NCBI GenBank assembly: GCA_016876015.1
Contig: VGOD01000041.1
Location: 1 to 33,061, forward strand
Direction of reading: 5' to 3'
Length of the DNA stretch: 33,061 nucleotides
DNA from: Chloroflexota bacterium
GTDB taxonomy: Bacteria; Chloroflexota; Anaerolineae; CG2-30-64-16
Part shown: piece by piece, positions 15,798-23,627 of the stretch
Layout: each line of letters starts with the position of its first letter
How positions within the stretch are numbered: the first letter of the stretch is position 1
The notes under the pieces: generated by a model
The model's database searches: none
What the model saw: only the letters and a program-made list of their open reading frames with translations
What the model was told of the DNA's origin: nothing
Position numbers and translations under genes: made by a program

Positions 15798-18700
15798 ATG
15801 ACTGCATCTGACCGCTGGCTGGCAGCCAATCGAGAAACGCTACACGCCCTGCTGGCATCGGCCTATGGCATCTGTGGCGAGCTCTATGCGCTGCCCGGCG
15901 AGTGCGATTTCAACCTGCGCGTCGAGTGCAACGGGCCGCGTTATCTGCTGAAGATCATGCGTGACGCGTGCGATCCCGCCCTGGTAGAGATGCAGTGGCA
16001 GGCGCTGGAGCGCCTCGCCGAGCGCCTGCCCGACTTGTCGGTGCAGCGGCTCATCCGCACGGCTGGCGGCGACCCGACGACCCTGCTGATAGACCATGAG
16101 GGGCGCGAGCGGCTGGCCTGGCTCGTGTCATTCTTGCCCGGCCAGGTGTTGGGCCAGACCCGTCCCCACACCCACGCGCTGCTAGAACAGATCGGCGCGG
16201 CGCTTGGGCGGTTGAACCAGGCGCTGCTCGACTTCGCCCATCCCGCGTGCGAGCGCCAGTTCAAATGGGATTTGCGTCGCGCCGCATGGATCCAGACGGC
16301 GTTGGACAACATCGCTGATACGCGGCGTCGCGTCCTGGTGGAGCACATCGGCCGCCGCTTTGTCGAGGAGATCGGGCCGCGGCTGGAGCGGCTGCGTCGC
16401 GGCCCGATTCACGGCGACGCCAACGACTACAATCTCCTGGTCGCATATGACGAGCAGGGCGAGCAGCGACTTGCCGGCGTGCTCGATTTCGGCGATCTGT
16501 GCCGCACCGCGCTCGTGGGCGAGCCAGCCATCGCTGCGGCCTATGCCATGATGGGCAAAGAGGATGCGCTGGCTGCGGCCGAGTCGCTAGTCGCCGGGTA
16601 TCATCGCGCCTTTCCATTGCAGGATGAAGAGCTGGCGCTCATCTTCCCGCTCATCCTCACGCGGTTGGCGGTCAGCGTCGCGGTCTCCGCGGCGGCCAGC
16701 CGCGAGCGGCCAGACGACCCCTATGTCACGATCAGCGAAGCTCCTGCATGGCAGTTGCTCGAACGGTTTCACGCCTATGACCCCAACCTGGCGGAAGCGC
16801 GGCTGCGTGCGGCGGCCGGTCTCGATCCGTGGCCAAAGTCATCGCGCGTGGTCGCCTGGCTGCGAGAGCGCAGCGGCTCGTTCGCCGAGGCCCTGGGGCC
16901 GGCCCGACCGACGGCCGCGAGCGCCATCGTGGACCTCTCGTTCGCCTCGACGGTCGGCGGCGACGACCCTGAGCGGTTCGACGCGGACCTGTGCGCCGGC
17001 CGGATCACCGAGGCGCTGAGGCTGGCGGCCGCCCCCCTCGGTCTGGGCCGCTACGGCGAGCCGCGGCCGATCTACGCCGCGGCCGCTTTTCGCGCTGGCC
17101 CCCACCCCCTGGCCGGCCGGCGCACCCGCCACCTGGGGATTGACCTGTTCGCGCCGGCCGGCGCGCCGGTTCATGCGCCGCTCGACGGAGAGGTCGTGCT
17201 GGCTCGCTGCCTGCCCGATCGTCTGGACTACGGCGGCGTCGTGGCGCTCCGCCATCGCGCGGCCGGAGATTGGTTCGATGTCCTCTATGGCCACCTGGCG
17301 CGCCACGAAGTCGAGTTGCTGCACGTCGGGCAAACGATCGCGGCCGGCCAGGCGTTCGCGACCATCGGCGAGAGGCCAGAAAACGGCGACTGGCCGTCGC
17401 ATCTGCATGTTCAACTGCTGATCGAGGGCTGCCGGCCGGCGGAAGGGCCACCGATCGGCGCGGCCGATCCAGATGAGTTCACGGCGTGGTCGGCGCTCAG
17501 CCCCTGTCCCGCGGCGCTGCTCAATCTGTCTGACGCGGCCGGCCGCTGGCAGGCGATTGCCCTCGAGGCGCTGCGATCTCGCCGGGCCGCACGGCTCGCC
17601 GCCAACCTGAGCATCGCCTATGGCCGGCCGTTGCAGCCGGTGCGCGGTTGGCGGCACTTCTTGTACGATCCCGAAGGCCGCGCCTATCTCGATGTCTACA
17701 ACAACGTGCCGCACGTAGGCCATTGCCACCCGCGGGTCGTCGAGGCCGCAACCCGGCAGATGCGCCTGCTCAGCACGAACACCCGCTATCTCTACGACAC
17801 GCTGACGCGCTATGCCGATCGCCTGGTCGCGGCGCTGCCGGCGCCGCTTTCCGTCTGTTTCTTCGTCAACTCCGGCAGCGAAGCCAACGAGCTGGCGTTG
17901 CGGCTCGCCAGAGCGCACACCGGCGCCTGCGATCTGCTCGTGATGGACCACGGCTATCACGGGAACACCACCGGCGCCATGGCTATCAGTCCCTACAAAT
18001 TCAACCGCCCTGGCGGACCTGGCGCGGCCGACTGGGTGCACGTCACGCCCTTGCCCGACGCCTACCGCGGCCCCTTCAAGGCTGCAGACGGCGATGCCGG
18101 CGTGAAGTACGCAGTTCTCGTAGAAGAGAAGATACGCGCGGTCCTGGCAGACGGTCGCAGGATCGCCGGGTATATCTCGGAATGCGCGCCCAGCGTGGGC
18201 GGGCAGATCATCCTGCCTGCCGGCTTCTTGCGAGAGGTCTACCGATGCGTCCGGCAGGCGGGCGGCGTGTGCATCGCCGACGACGTGCAGACGGCGCTGG
18301 GCCGGCTCGGTGCGGTCTTTTGGGGCTTCGAACTGCAAGGGGTCGTTCCCGACATCCTCGTGCTGGGCAAACCGCTGGGCAACGGGCATCCGCTCGCCGC
18401 GGTGGTGACGACGCCGGAGATCGCAGCGTCGTTCGCGGCCGGGCCAGAGTTCTTCAGCACCTTCGGCGGCAACAGCGTCTCGTGTGCGGTGGGGAGCGCG
18501 GTTCTGGATGTGTTGGCCGAGGAGGGGTTGCAGGCCAACGCCGCCAGGGTCGGCGCAGAGCTGCTGTCTGGGCTGTCTGAACTCGCCCGGCGCCACCGGT
18601 TGATCGGCGATGTGCGCGGGGCCGGGCTCTTTCTCGGCGTGGAGCTGGTCAATGATCGGACGACGCTGGATCCGGCTACCGGGCAGGCGAGTTACATCAA

Positions 18701-18917
18701 GAACCGCCTGCGCGAGCGGCGCATCTTACTGGGAACGGAAGGCCCCTACGACAACGTGCTGAAGATTCGGCCGCCGATGACCTTCGATGCCGTGGCCGCG
18801 TCCCGGCTGTTGGAGACGCTCGACGAAACCCTGGCGGAAGATCGCGCACAACCCGTTACAGAAATGCCTCCTTTGTCGCAGCCAGTTTCGCGTCCTCCAG
18901 CGCGGCTTTCAGCGTGA
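15798..18917 (+). CDS. Kinase (APH) / M23 / class III aminotransferase fusion
   Basis: A 1039-residue three-domain protein. Residues about 1-340 form an aminoglycoside/choline-kinase-like domain with the catalytic loop HGDANDYN (H205, D207, N212) and metal-binding DFGD (D230). Residues about 420-560 form an M23/LytM-like domain with H445, D449 and H535-L-H537. Residues about 600-1010 form a class III PLP aminotransferase with FFVNSGSEANELALRLAR, DHGYHGNTTGA, DDVQTALGRLG and the PLP lysine K858 in LGKPLGNGHP. The closest characterised relatives of the two end domains are hydroxylysine kinase and phospho-lyases of phosphoethanolamine or phosphohydroxylysine. A kinase that feeds a phospho-lyase is thus plausible, but unproven. 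AGGAG lies 10 nt before the ATG. The 3' end overlaps the convergent glycosidase-like gene by 62 bp. Confidence 0.9.
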   Translation: MTASDRWLAANRETLHALLASAYGICGELYALPGECDFNLRVECNGPRYLLKIMRDACDPALVEMQWQALERLAERLPDLSVQRLIRTAGGDPTTLLIDHEGRERLAWLVSFLPGQVLGQTRPHTHALLEQIGAALGRLNQALLDFAHPACERQFKWDLRRAAWIQTALDNIADTRRRVLVEHIGRRFVEEIGPRLERLRRGPIHGDANDYNLLVAYDEQGEQRLAGVLDFGDLCRTALVGEPAIAAAYAMMGKEDALAAAESLVAGYHRAFPLQDEELALIFPLILTRLAVSVAVSAAASRERPDDPYVTISEAPAWQLLERFHAYDPNLAEARLRAAAGLDPWPKSSRVVAWLRERSGSFAEALGPARPTAASAIVDLSFASTVGGDDPERFDADLCAGRITEALRLAAAPLGLGRYGEPRPIYAAAAFRAGPHPLAGRRTRHLGIDLFAPAGAPVHAPLDGEVVLARCLPDRLDYGGVVALRHRAAGDWFDVLYGHLARHEVELLHVGQTIAAGQAFATIGERPENGDWPSHLHVQLLIEGCRPAEGPPIGAADPDEFTAWSALSPCPAALLNLSDAAGRWQAIALEALRSRRAARLAANLSIAYGRPLQPVRGWRHFLYDPEGRAYLDVYNNVPHVGHCHPRVVEAATRQMRLLSTNTRYLYDTLTRYADRLVAALPAPLSVCFFVNSGSEANELALRLARAHTGACDLLVMDHGYHGNTTGAMAISPYKFNRPGGPGAADWVHVTPLPDAYRGPFKAADGDAGVKYAVLVEEKIRAVLADGRRIAGYISECAPSVGGQIILPAGFLREVYRCVRQAGGVCIADDVQTALGRLGAVFWGFELQGVVPDILVLGKPLGNGHPLAAVVTTPEIAASFAAGPEFFSTFGGNSVSCAVGSAVLDVLAEEGLQANAARVGAELLSGLSELARRHRLIGDVRGAGLFLGVELVNDRTTLDPATGQASYIKNRLRERRILLGTEGPYDNVLKIRPPMTFDAVAASRLLETLDETLAEDRAQPVTEMPPLSQPVSRPPARLSA

Positions 18918-19848
18918 AGACCAGCACGCCGGACGACGCGGGATGGCTCAGCGCAATCTCCAGCGCCTGGCCATACTCGGCCGCGGGCAGCGGCGACGGC
19001 TCGTCTACCGCCTGGATGATCGGCCAGACCGGTCTGCGGCTCAGCGCGTGCAGCTCCTCTACCACCGCGCCGATCCAGGCGGGGCCAAAGCCGCACATGC
19101 GATGGTAGACCATCGGCGAGATCACATCCACATGCTCAGCCAGGCGCCGATAGTCCTGCCCGATGATCTGCAAGATGGCGCAATCGCGATCGGCAAGACG
19201 CCAGGGCACGCCGAACAACCCCAGGGTGGCGCCGGGCCGCACGCGGAGCATCAGCGCCTGCGCCTGGGCCACCCAAGAGGTGATCTGCTCACAGCGCCAG
19301 GCGGTCCAAACTGCCTGGCGCGCGCCGAGCAGCACACGCGCCGCAGCGACGGGGTCGTCTGGCGGGATGACAAGGCCCGTGTCGCGGCTGAAGGCCTCCA
19401 GCGTCAGCCGATCGAACGAGGTGTGCGCCAGCCGCGGTTCGTACACCTCCCAATGACACGGCCAGCGGATGAAGTCAAGCCACACGCCATCGAGCTCGTG
19501 CTCACGCAGCAGCCGCTCCAGCGCCGCCAATCGTTCCTCACGCACCGCGGGGATGGCCGGGTTGACCCCATGGTACCAACCCTCCGGTTCCAAGGCCGCG
19601 CCATCGGCCGTGATCGGCCGGCTGGCTGGAATGCGGTCCCACCATGCACGGCCCACAAAACAGCCGAACTCGGCGTATACCCGCAAGCCGATCGCGTGCG
19701 CCGCCTGGACGAAGGCTCGATTCTCATAGCCGCCGAAAACGGCCGTGCTGCCGGCCGCGGCCAGCCAGGCCGCCTGCTCGGCTGGCGACTTGCCGGCGAA
19801 GGGCGCCAGGTCAGGTGAAAAACCGTAGAGCGCCTTCTCTTTCAGCAT
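18856..19848 (-). CDS. Putative glycoside hydrolase (family-10-like TIM barrel)
   Basis: A 330-residue cytoplasmic protein without signal peptide. The segments GLRVYAEFGCFVGRAWW, ELDGVWLDFIRWP and VDVISPMVYHRM follow the pattern of GHL10/DUF4015-type barrel proteins, where the strand ending LDFIRWP holds an acidic active-site residue. Substrate is not known. It is the last gene of a minus-strand run (malQ, RraA-like, QueG-like, this gene) and starts 21 nt after the QueG-like stop, which hints at co-transcription. The 3' end overlaps the aminotransferase fusion gene on the opposite strand. Confidence 0.7.
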   Translation of the reverse strand: MLKEKALYGFSPDLAPFAGKSPAEQAAWLAAAGSTAVFGGYENRAFVQAAHAIGLRVYAEFGCFVGRAWWDRIPASRPITADGAALEPEGWYHGVNPAIPAVREERLAALERLLREHELDGVWLDFIRWPCHWEVYEPRLAHTSFDRLTLEAFSRDTGLVIPPDDPVAAARVLLGARQAVWTAWRCEQITSWVAQAQALMLRVRPGATLGLFGVPWRLADRDCAILQIIGQDYRRLAEHVDVISPMVYHRMCGFGPAWIGAVVEELHALSRRPVWPIIQAVDEPSPLPAAEYGQALEIALSHPASSGVLVFTLKAALEDAKLAATKEAFL

Positions 19849-19869
19849 GACGCCAGCCCCTCTGCTGCG

Positions 19870-20742
19870 CTAAGCCTCGCCAGCTATCGGTATGTGCGAC
19901 TCGCATGGCACGCCGGTTTGACACAGCCCGCACCCGTAACCTTCGAAGCCATACTGCTTCTGCACGTAGGCCCTGGTCTGGTCGAGGTGCGCCTGGCACT
20001 TCAGCTTGTCGTGGCCGGCCTGTGTGAGCGCGCCGACCGGACAACGGCCAATGCACTCGCCGCACGAGCCGTCGGCGTAGAACAGGCAATAGGCCCGGTG
20101 GTGTGTGTACGGCCGCAGGGTCGGGTCCACGGCCACGCGCGCGACGACCGTCCCGACGCGAATAGCCTTCCCCGCCGGTGTGATCAACCCATCGCACAGG
20201 CCGAAGGTCCCCAGCCCGGCCGCATATGCCGCGTGCCGCTCGGACCAGGTGGAGGAGATGACGAAGCGGTCTGAATCCTGGCGCGCCCACAACGGCGAGA
20301 GGTGCGGCGCCACAGCCTCATGGCCGGCCGCGCTCAGGGTCTCGGCCACGTGTATGCGCAGCCGCGTGTTAAACGCCTCGCCGAAGATGCGCGATCTGGC
20401 CCATCGTTCCGCGGGATAGGTAGTCTCCTGGCGATTGTCGCGCCTGGTGGCCGCGGTTTGGGGCAAGACCCAACAGATCACAGACAGGTCGGCGGGCTGG
20501 CAGCGGACATCGGGAAAGGTCGCCGCGAAGATCTCGGCGGGAGTCCAATGCGCCGGCCCCACGTACTCCTTGTACTCCTGCCACAGCCGATCGTCGCCGG
20601 CCGCGAAGCCGATGAGCGGCTCGTCCCAGGCGCGCTCGTTGGTCGCGTCCTGCAGCGTGTTGGCCGGCCCCGCGCAGAAATCGCGGATGATGCCCGCGAT
20701 CCAGGCTTGCGGTTCGCGGGCCGATGATGTGATGTGTTTCAT
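19870..20742 (-). CDS. QueG-like 4Fe-4S protein
   Basis: A 290-residue protein related to epoxyqueuosine reductase. The C-terminal half has a ferredoxin-like cluster site CGECIGRCPVGALT (near residue 225) and further cysteines in GYGCGLCQTGVPCES near the C-terminus. The N-terminal half includes ICWVLPQTAATRRDN and WSERHAAYAAGLGTFGL, both typical of the QueG/Fe-S fold. Canonical QueG acts with cobalamin in queuosine tRNA modification; this protein is shorter and divergent, and no other que gene is nearby. So only the family is supported. A gap of 28 nt separates it from the RraA-like gene upstream. Confidence 0.7.
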   Translation of the reverse strand: MKHITSSAREPQAWIAGIIRDFCAGPANTLQDATNERAWDEPLIGFAAGDDRLWQEYKEYVGPAHWTPAEIFAATFPDVRCQPADLSVICWVLPQTAATRRDNRQETTYPAERWARSRIFGEAFNTRLRIHVAETLSAAGHEAVAPHLSPLWARQDSDRFVISSTWSERHAAYAAGLGTFGLCDGLITPAGKAIRVGTVVARVAVDPTLRPYTHHRAYCLFYADGSCGECIGRCPVGALTQAGHDKLKCQAHLDQTRAYVQKQYGFEGYGCGLCQTGVPCESHIPIAGEA

Positions 20743-20770
20743 CTGCGTTCCCTACAAGATGGGGTGCAGC

Positions 20771-21520
20771 TCAATGCGCGCCCTGCTTCCCCTGTTCCCC
20801 ACGCCATGCCTCGTACTCGGCCTGGCCTTCGGGCGACAGCGGATAGTACTTGCGCAGATGGCCGCCTTCGAACAGCTTCATGCGCGAGAAGTCTTCCCAA
20901 TCGCGGTGCTCGCTGGCGCGTTTCATGAGCTCGGGCGCAAGCTTGATGGGCACCACCACCGCGCCGTCGTCATCGGCCACGATGATGTCGCCCGGCATCA
21001 CCAGCACGTTGTTGCACGCAATCGGCGCGTTAACGGCAAACGGGAAGATGTCGGTCTGCGTGTGGAAATTGGGCGTCACCCCGCGCAGCCACAACCCCAG
21101 GCCGAGCCGTTGCACCTTCGGGAAGTCGCGGATGCAGCCATCTATCACCGCGCCGATGCCGCCGCGCCCCTTGAAGAAGGTGAGCATCATATCGCCGAAG
21201 ACGCCGCTGCCCAGGTGGCCGCGGGCATCCACCACGACGATGTCGCCGGGCTGCGTGTGATAGAGCACGTGACGGTGCAGTTGCGTTTCGGGGTCAACGT
21301 ACTCGCCCTGCACGTACACGTCTTCGCGTTTGGGCATGAACTGAAGGGTCAGCGCGGGGCCGACCACCGAACTGCCGGGAGAGCGGGCGGTCAACCCGCG
21401 GATGTGTGGGTCACGAATCCCCAGGCGAAACAGCTCGCCGGCGGCCGTGGCGCTGCCGATCGACTCCAAGCCCTCGATCAGCTCTTTGGGCGGACGTTGG
21501 ATGTCAGGTGTTTGGATCAT
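20771..21520 (-). CDS. RraA-family protein (aldolase/decarboxylase-like)
   Basis: A 249-residue protein. The RraA/4-hydroxy-4-methyl-2-oxoglutarate aldolase core is seen as GSGVFGDMMLTFFKGRGGIG, the metal and substrate motif DGCIRDF, and the strand GDIIVADDDGAVVVP. RraA-fold proteins either inhibit RNase E or cleave 4-hydroxy-2-oxoacids; the Arg-Asp pair suggests an enzyme, but which substrate is unknown. AGAGG lies 6 nt before the ATG at 21520 (MIQTPDIQ). Upstream in-frame codons up to 21604 would overlap malQ and are not favoured. Confidence 0.85.
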   Translation of the reverse strand: MIQTPDIQRPPKELIEGLESIGSATAAGELFRLGIRDPHIRGLTARSPGSSVVGPALTLQFMPKREDVYVQGEYVDPETQLHRHVLYHTQPGDIVVVDARGHLGSGVFGDMMLTFFKGRGGIGAVIDGCIRDFPKVQRLGLGLWLRGVTPNFHTQTDIFPFAVNAPIACNNVLVMPGDIIVADDDGAVVVPIKLAPELMKRASEHRDWEDFSRMKLFEGGHLRKYYPLSPEGQAEYEAWRGEQGKQGAH

Positions 21521-21600
21521 GGTTTGCCTCTTTGTAGTAGAGAATGATATCCCATCAAGTGCCAGGCACTTCGGAAGCGCCGGCGCTTGGTGGGCGATTT

Positions 21601-23136
21601 TCAAGACGGGCCCTTGCCGAGCGGAAGAGACGACTTCTTGACAGCCCGATCATAGATCTCCGTCAGCTCGCGCAGCCGCGCGGCCTGCGCATCGGTCAGC
21701 ATCTCTGGCGTGTAGCGCCATTGCCAGTTGCCGCTTTCGGTGCTGGGAAAGTTCATGCGCGCCTCCGCGCCCAGGCTCATGACATCCTGCAGGCACGCCA
21801 CCGCCTGGTTGGCGACCGAGCTCCACCCCATGCGGATGAAATCCCATGCCAGGTCGCGGCCATCGCTGCCCAGGTAGCGCAGACAGTTCCACTTTTCCGG
21901 CCCGGTGCGCACCGCCTCGTTGAACCAGCCAATCACCGTGTTGTTGTCGTGGGTGCCGGGGTAGACGATGTAGTCGCGCTCGAAGCTGTGCGGCAGATAT
22001 TTCGGGTCGTTGTCCAACGCAAAGCCGAATTGGAGGATCTTCATGCCGGGGAACCCGAAATGGCCGCGCAGCGCGTCCACCTCTGGCGTGATGACCCCCA
22101 GGTCCTCCGCGATGAGCGGGAGCGCGCCCAGTGCGGCGTTGACCGCCTGGAACAGCCGCGCCCCCGGCCCCTTCACCCAACGCCCCTTGACCGCGGTCCG
22201 TTCGGCCGCGGGGATCTCCCAGGCCGCCTCGAAGCCGCGGAAATGATCAATGCGGATGATGTCCACCAGGGTCAGGGTGTGGCTGATGCGCTGAACCCAC
22301 CAACGGTAGCCGTCCTGCGCCATCATGTCCCACCGGTAGTGCGGGTTGCCCCAGCGCTGGCCCGTCGCCGAAAACAGATCGGGCGGCACGCCTGCGATCA
22401 CGATTGGGTTGCGCTCCTCGTCCAACTGGAACAGCTCGGGCCGGCCCCAGACGTCTGCGCTGTCCTCGGCCACGAAGATCGGCACGTCGCCGATGATCTG
22501 GATGCCGAGTCCAGTCGCATGTCCTTTCAAGGCGGTCCATTGGTCGCTGAATTGCCACTGAAGGTATTCGTGATATGCGCTCTCGTCGGCCAGGGTCGCG
22601 GCATAGTAAGCGAGCGCATCCGGCTGGCGCATCAGGATGTCGCGCGGCCACGTGCGCCAGCTTCCGCCGCCAAAGCGCCCCTTCAGGGCCATGAACAGCC
22701 CGAAATCGGGCAGCCAATCCGCGTTGCGCTCTCGAAAGCCCTCGAAGCCGCGGCGCTGGGCGGGAGTCGCCTGCGCCTTGAAGTGCTCGTAGCTCTGGCG
22801 AAACAGCCTGTGCTTGAAGGGGATGACCGCGCCGAAGTCCACCCTGCAAGCGGGAAACGCCGGAACGTCGGCCAGCGCGTCGGCTGGCAGCAGACCCGAC
22901 CAGACCAGGCTATCCAGGCTGATCAGCATGGGATTGCCTGCAAACGCCGAGAAGGACTGATAGGGTGAATCCGCGTAGCCGGTGGGCCCAAGCGGTAACA
23001 CCTGCCAGAGCTGCTGTCGGGCCACAGCCAACCAGGCGATGAAGTCATAGGCGCCCTTGCCCAGATCGCCGATGCCGTAGCGGCTAGGAAATGAAGTTGG
23101 GTGACACAAGATGCCGGAAGAGCGTGGAAAGCTCAT
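21601..23136 (-). CDS. malQ: 4-alpha-glucanotransferase (GH77)
   Basis: A 511-residue disproportionating enzyme that transfers maltodextrin segments between alpha-1,4-glucans. It begins MSFPRSSGILCHPTSFPSRY, typical of the family. Catalytic residues are in place: nucleophile D297 (IRIDHFRGFE), acid/base E344 (LIAEDLGVI) and transition-state D397 (GTHDNNT). GGGAGG lies 5 nt before the ATG. It is the first gene of a four-gene minus-strand run. It supports glycogen or maltodextrin metabolism; no other glycogen gene is in the window, although a glycosidase-like gene closes the run. Confidence 0.97.
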   Translation of the reverse strand: MSFPRSSGILCHPTSFPSRYGIGDLGKGAYDFIAWLAVARQQLWQVLPLGPTGYADSPYQSFSAFAGNPMLISLDSLVWSGLLPADALADVPAFPACRVDFGAVIPFKHRLFRQSYEHFKAQATPAQRRGFEGFRERNADWLPDFGLFMALKGRFGGGSWRTWPRDILMRQPDALAYYAATLADESAYHEYLQWQFSDQWTALKGHATGLGIQIIGDVPIFVAEDSADVWGRPELFQLDEERNPIVIAGVPPDLFSATGQRWGNPHYRWDMMAQDGYRWWVQRISHTLTLVDIIRIDHFRGFEAAWEIPAAERTAVKGRWVKGPGARLFQAVNAALGALPLIAEDLGVITPEVDALRGHFGFPGMKILQFGFALDNDPKYLPHSFERDYIVYPGTHDNNTVIGWFNEAVRTGPEKWNCLRYLGSDGRDLAWDFIRMGWSSVANQAVACLQDVMSLGAEARMNFPSTESGNWQWRYTPEMLTDAQAARLRELTEIYDRAVKKSSLPLGKGPS

Positions 23137-23314
23137 GGTCGCCTCCCTGCCGAGTCCAAGATACAGGATGCTGGCGCAAGTATAACTCGCGTGGCGGAGA
23201 GGGTCAAACCGCGGGCGAGCCAGAGGGACGGTATAGAGTTTCGCACGGGATAGAGAGGACGGCAGCGGATGGAAACGGATAAGCGGATACTCTTGCCGGC
23301 CGCGATGCAGCGTT

Positions 23315-23343
23315 TTGCCTCCGACGGGGTGTGATGCTATAAT
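23315..23343 (+). promoter_or_regulatory. Extended -10 promoter of secG
   Basis: TTGCCT (23315-23320) and TATAAT (23338-23343) are spaced by 17 bp, and TGC directly precedes the -10. The expected leader is about 50 nt and carries a hairpin with perfect 8-bp arms at 23357-23374 (GCTGGCGC, loop GG, GCGCCAGC). Confidence 0.8.
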
Positions 23344-23400
23344 CCGATATCGCTGAGCTGGCGCGGGCGCCAGCCAAATGTAAACTGGAGGCTCTTTGTC

Positions 23401-23625
23401 GTGAAGACTTATCTCTATCTGGCGCAGATCGTGATCGCGGTGGCCGTGTCGGTGTTGGTGCTGTTGCAGGCCCGAAATGCGGGGCTGAGCAACATGTTCG
23501 GCAGCACGGACATGGGCATCTACAAGACCCGACGCGGCGTCGAGAAGACCATGTTCAATGCGACCATCGGCCTGGGCGTGGCGTTTATGCTCCTGGCTTT
23601 GCTGACCGTCATCATTACCGGCTGA
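23401..23625 (+). CDS. secG: Preprotein translocase subunit SecG
   Basis: A 74-residue membrane protein of the SecYEG channel. Two transmembrane helices are visible (about 3-22 and 53-72), joined by the conserved loop LLQARNAGLSNMFGS and TRRGVEKTMFNATI. The start is GTG with GGAGG 9 nt upstream. It is transcribed from the extended -10 promoter at 23315-23343. The next gene begins 2 nt after its stop. Confidence 0.95.
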   Translation: MKTYLYLAQIVIAVAVSVLVLLQARNAGLSNMFGSTDMGIYKTRRGVEKTMFNATIGLGVAFMLLALLTVIITG

Positions 23626-23627
23626 AG

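Noticed and set aside
16839-18596. A 585-codon minus-strand frame inside the aminotransferase fusion.
   Set aside because: It is antisense to the M23 and aminotransferase domains, whose motifs are intact; no promoter or Shine-Dalgarno.
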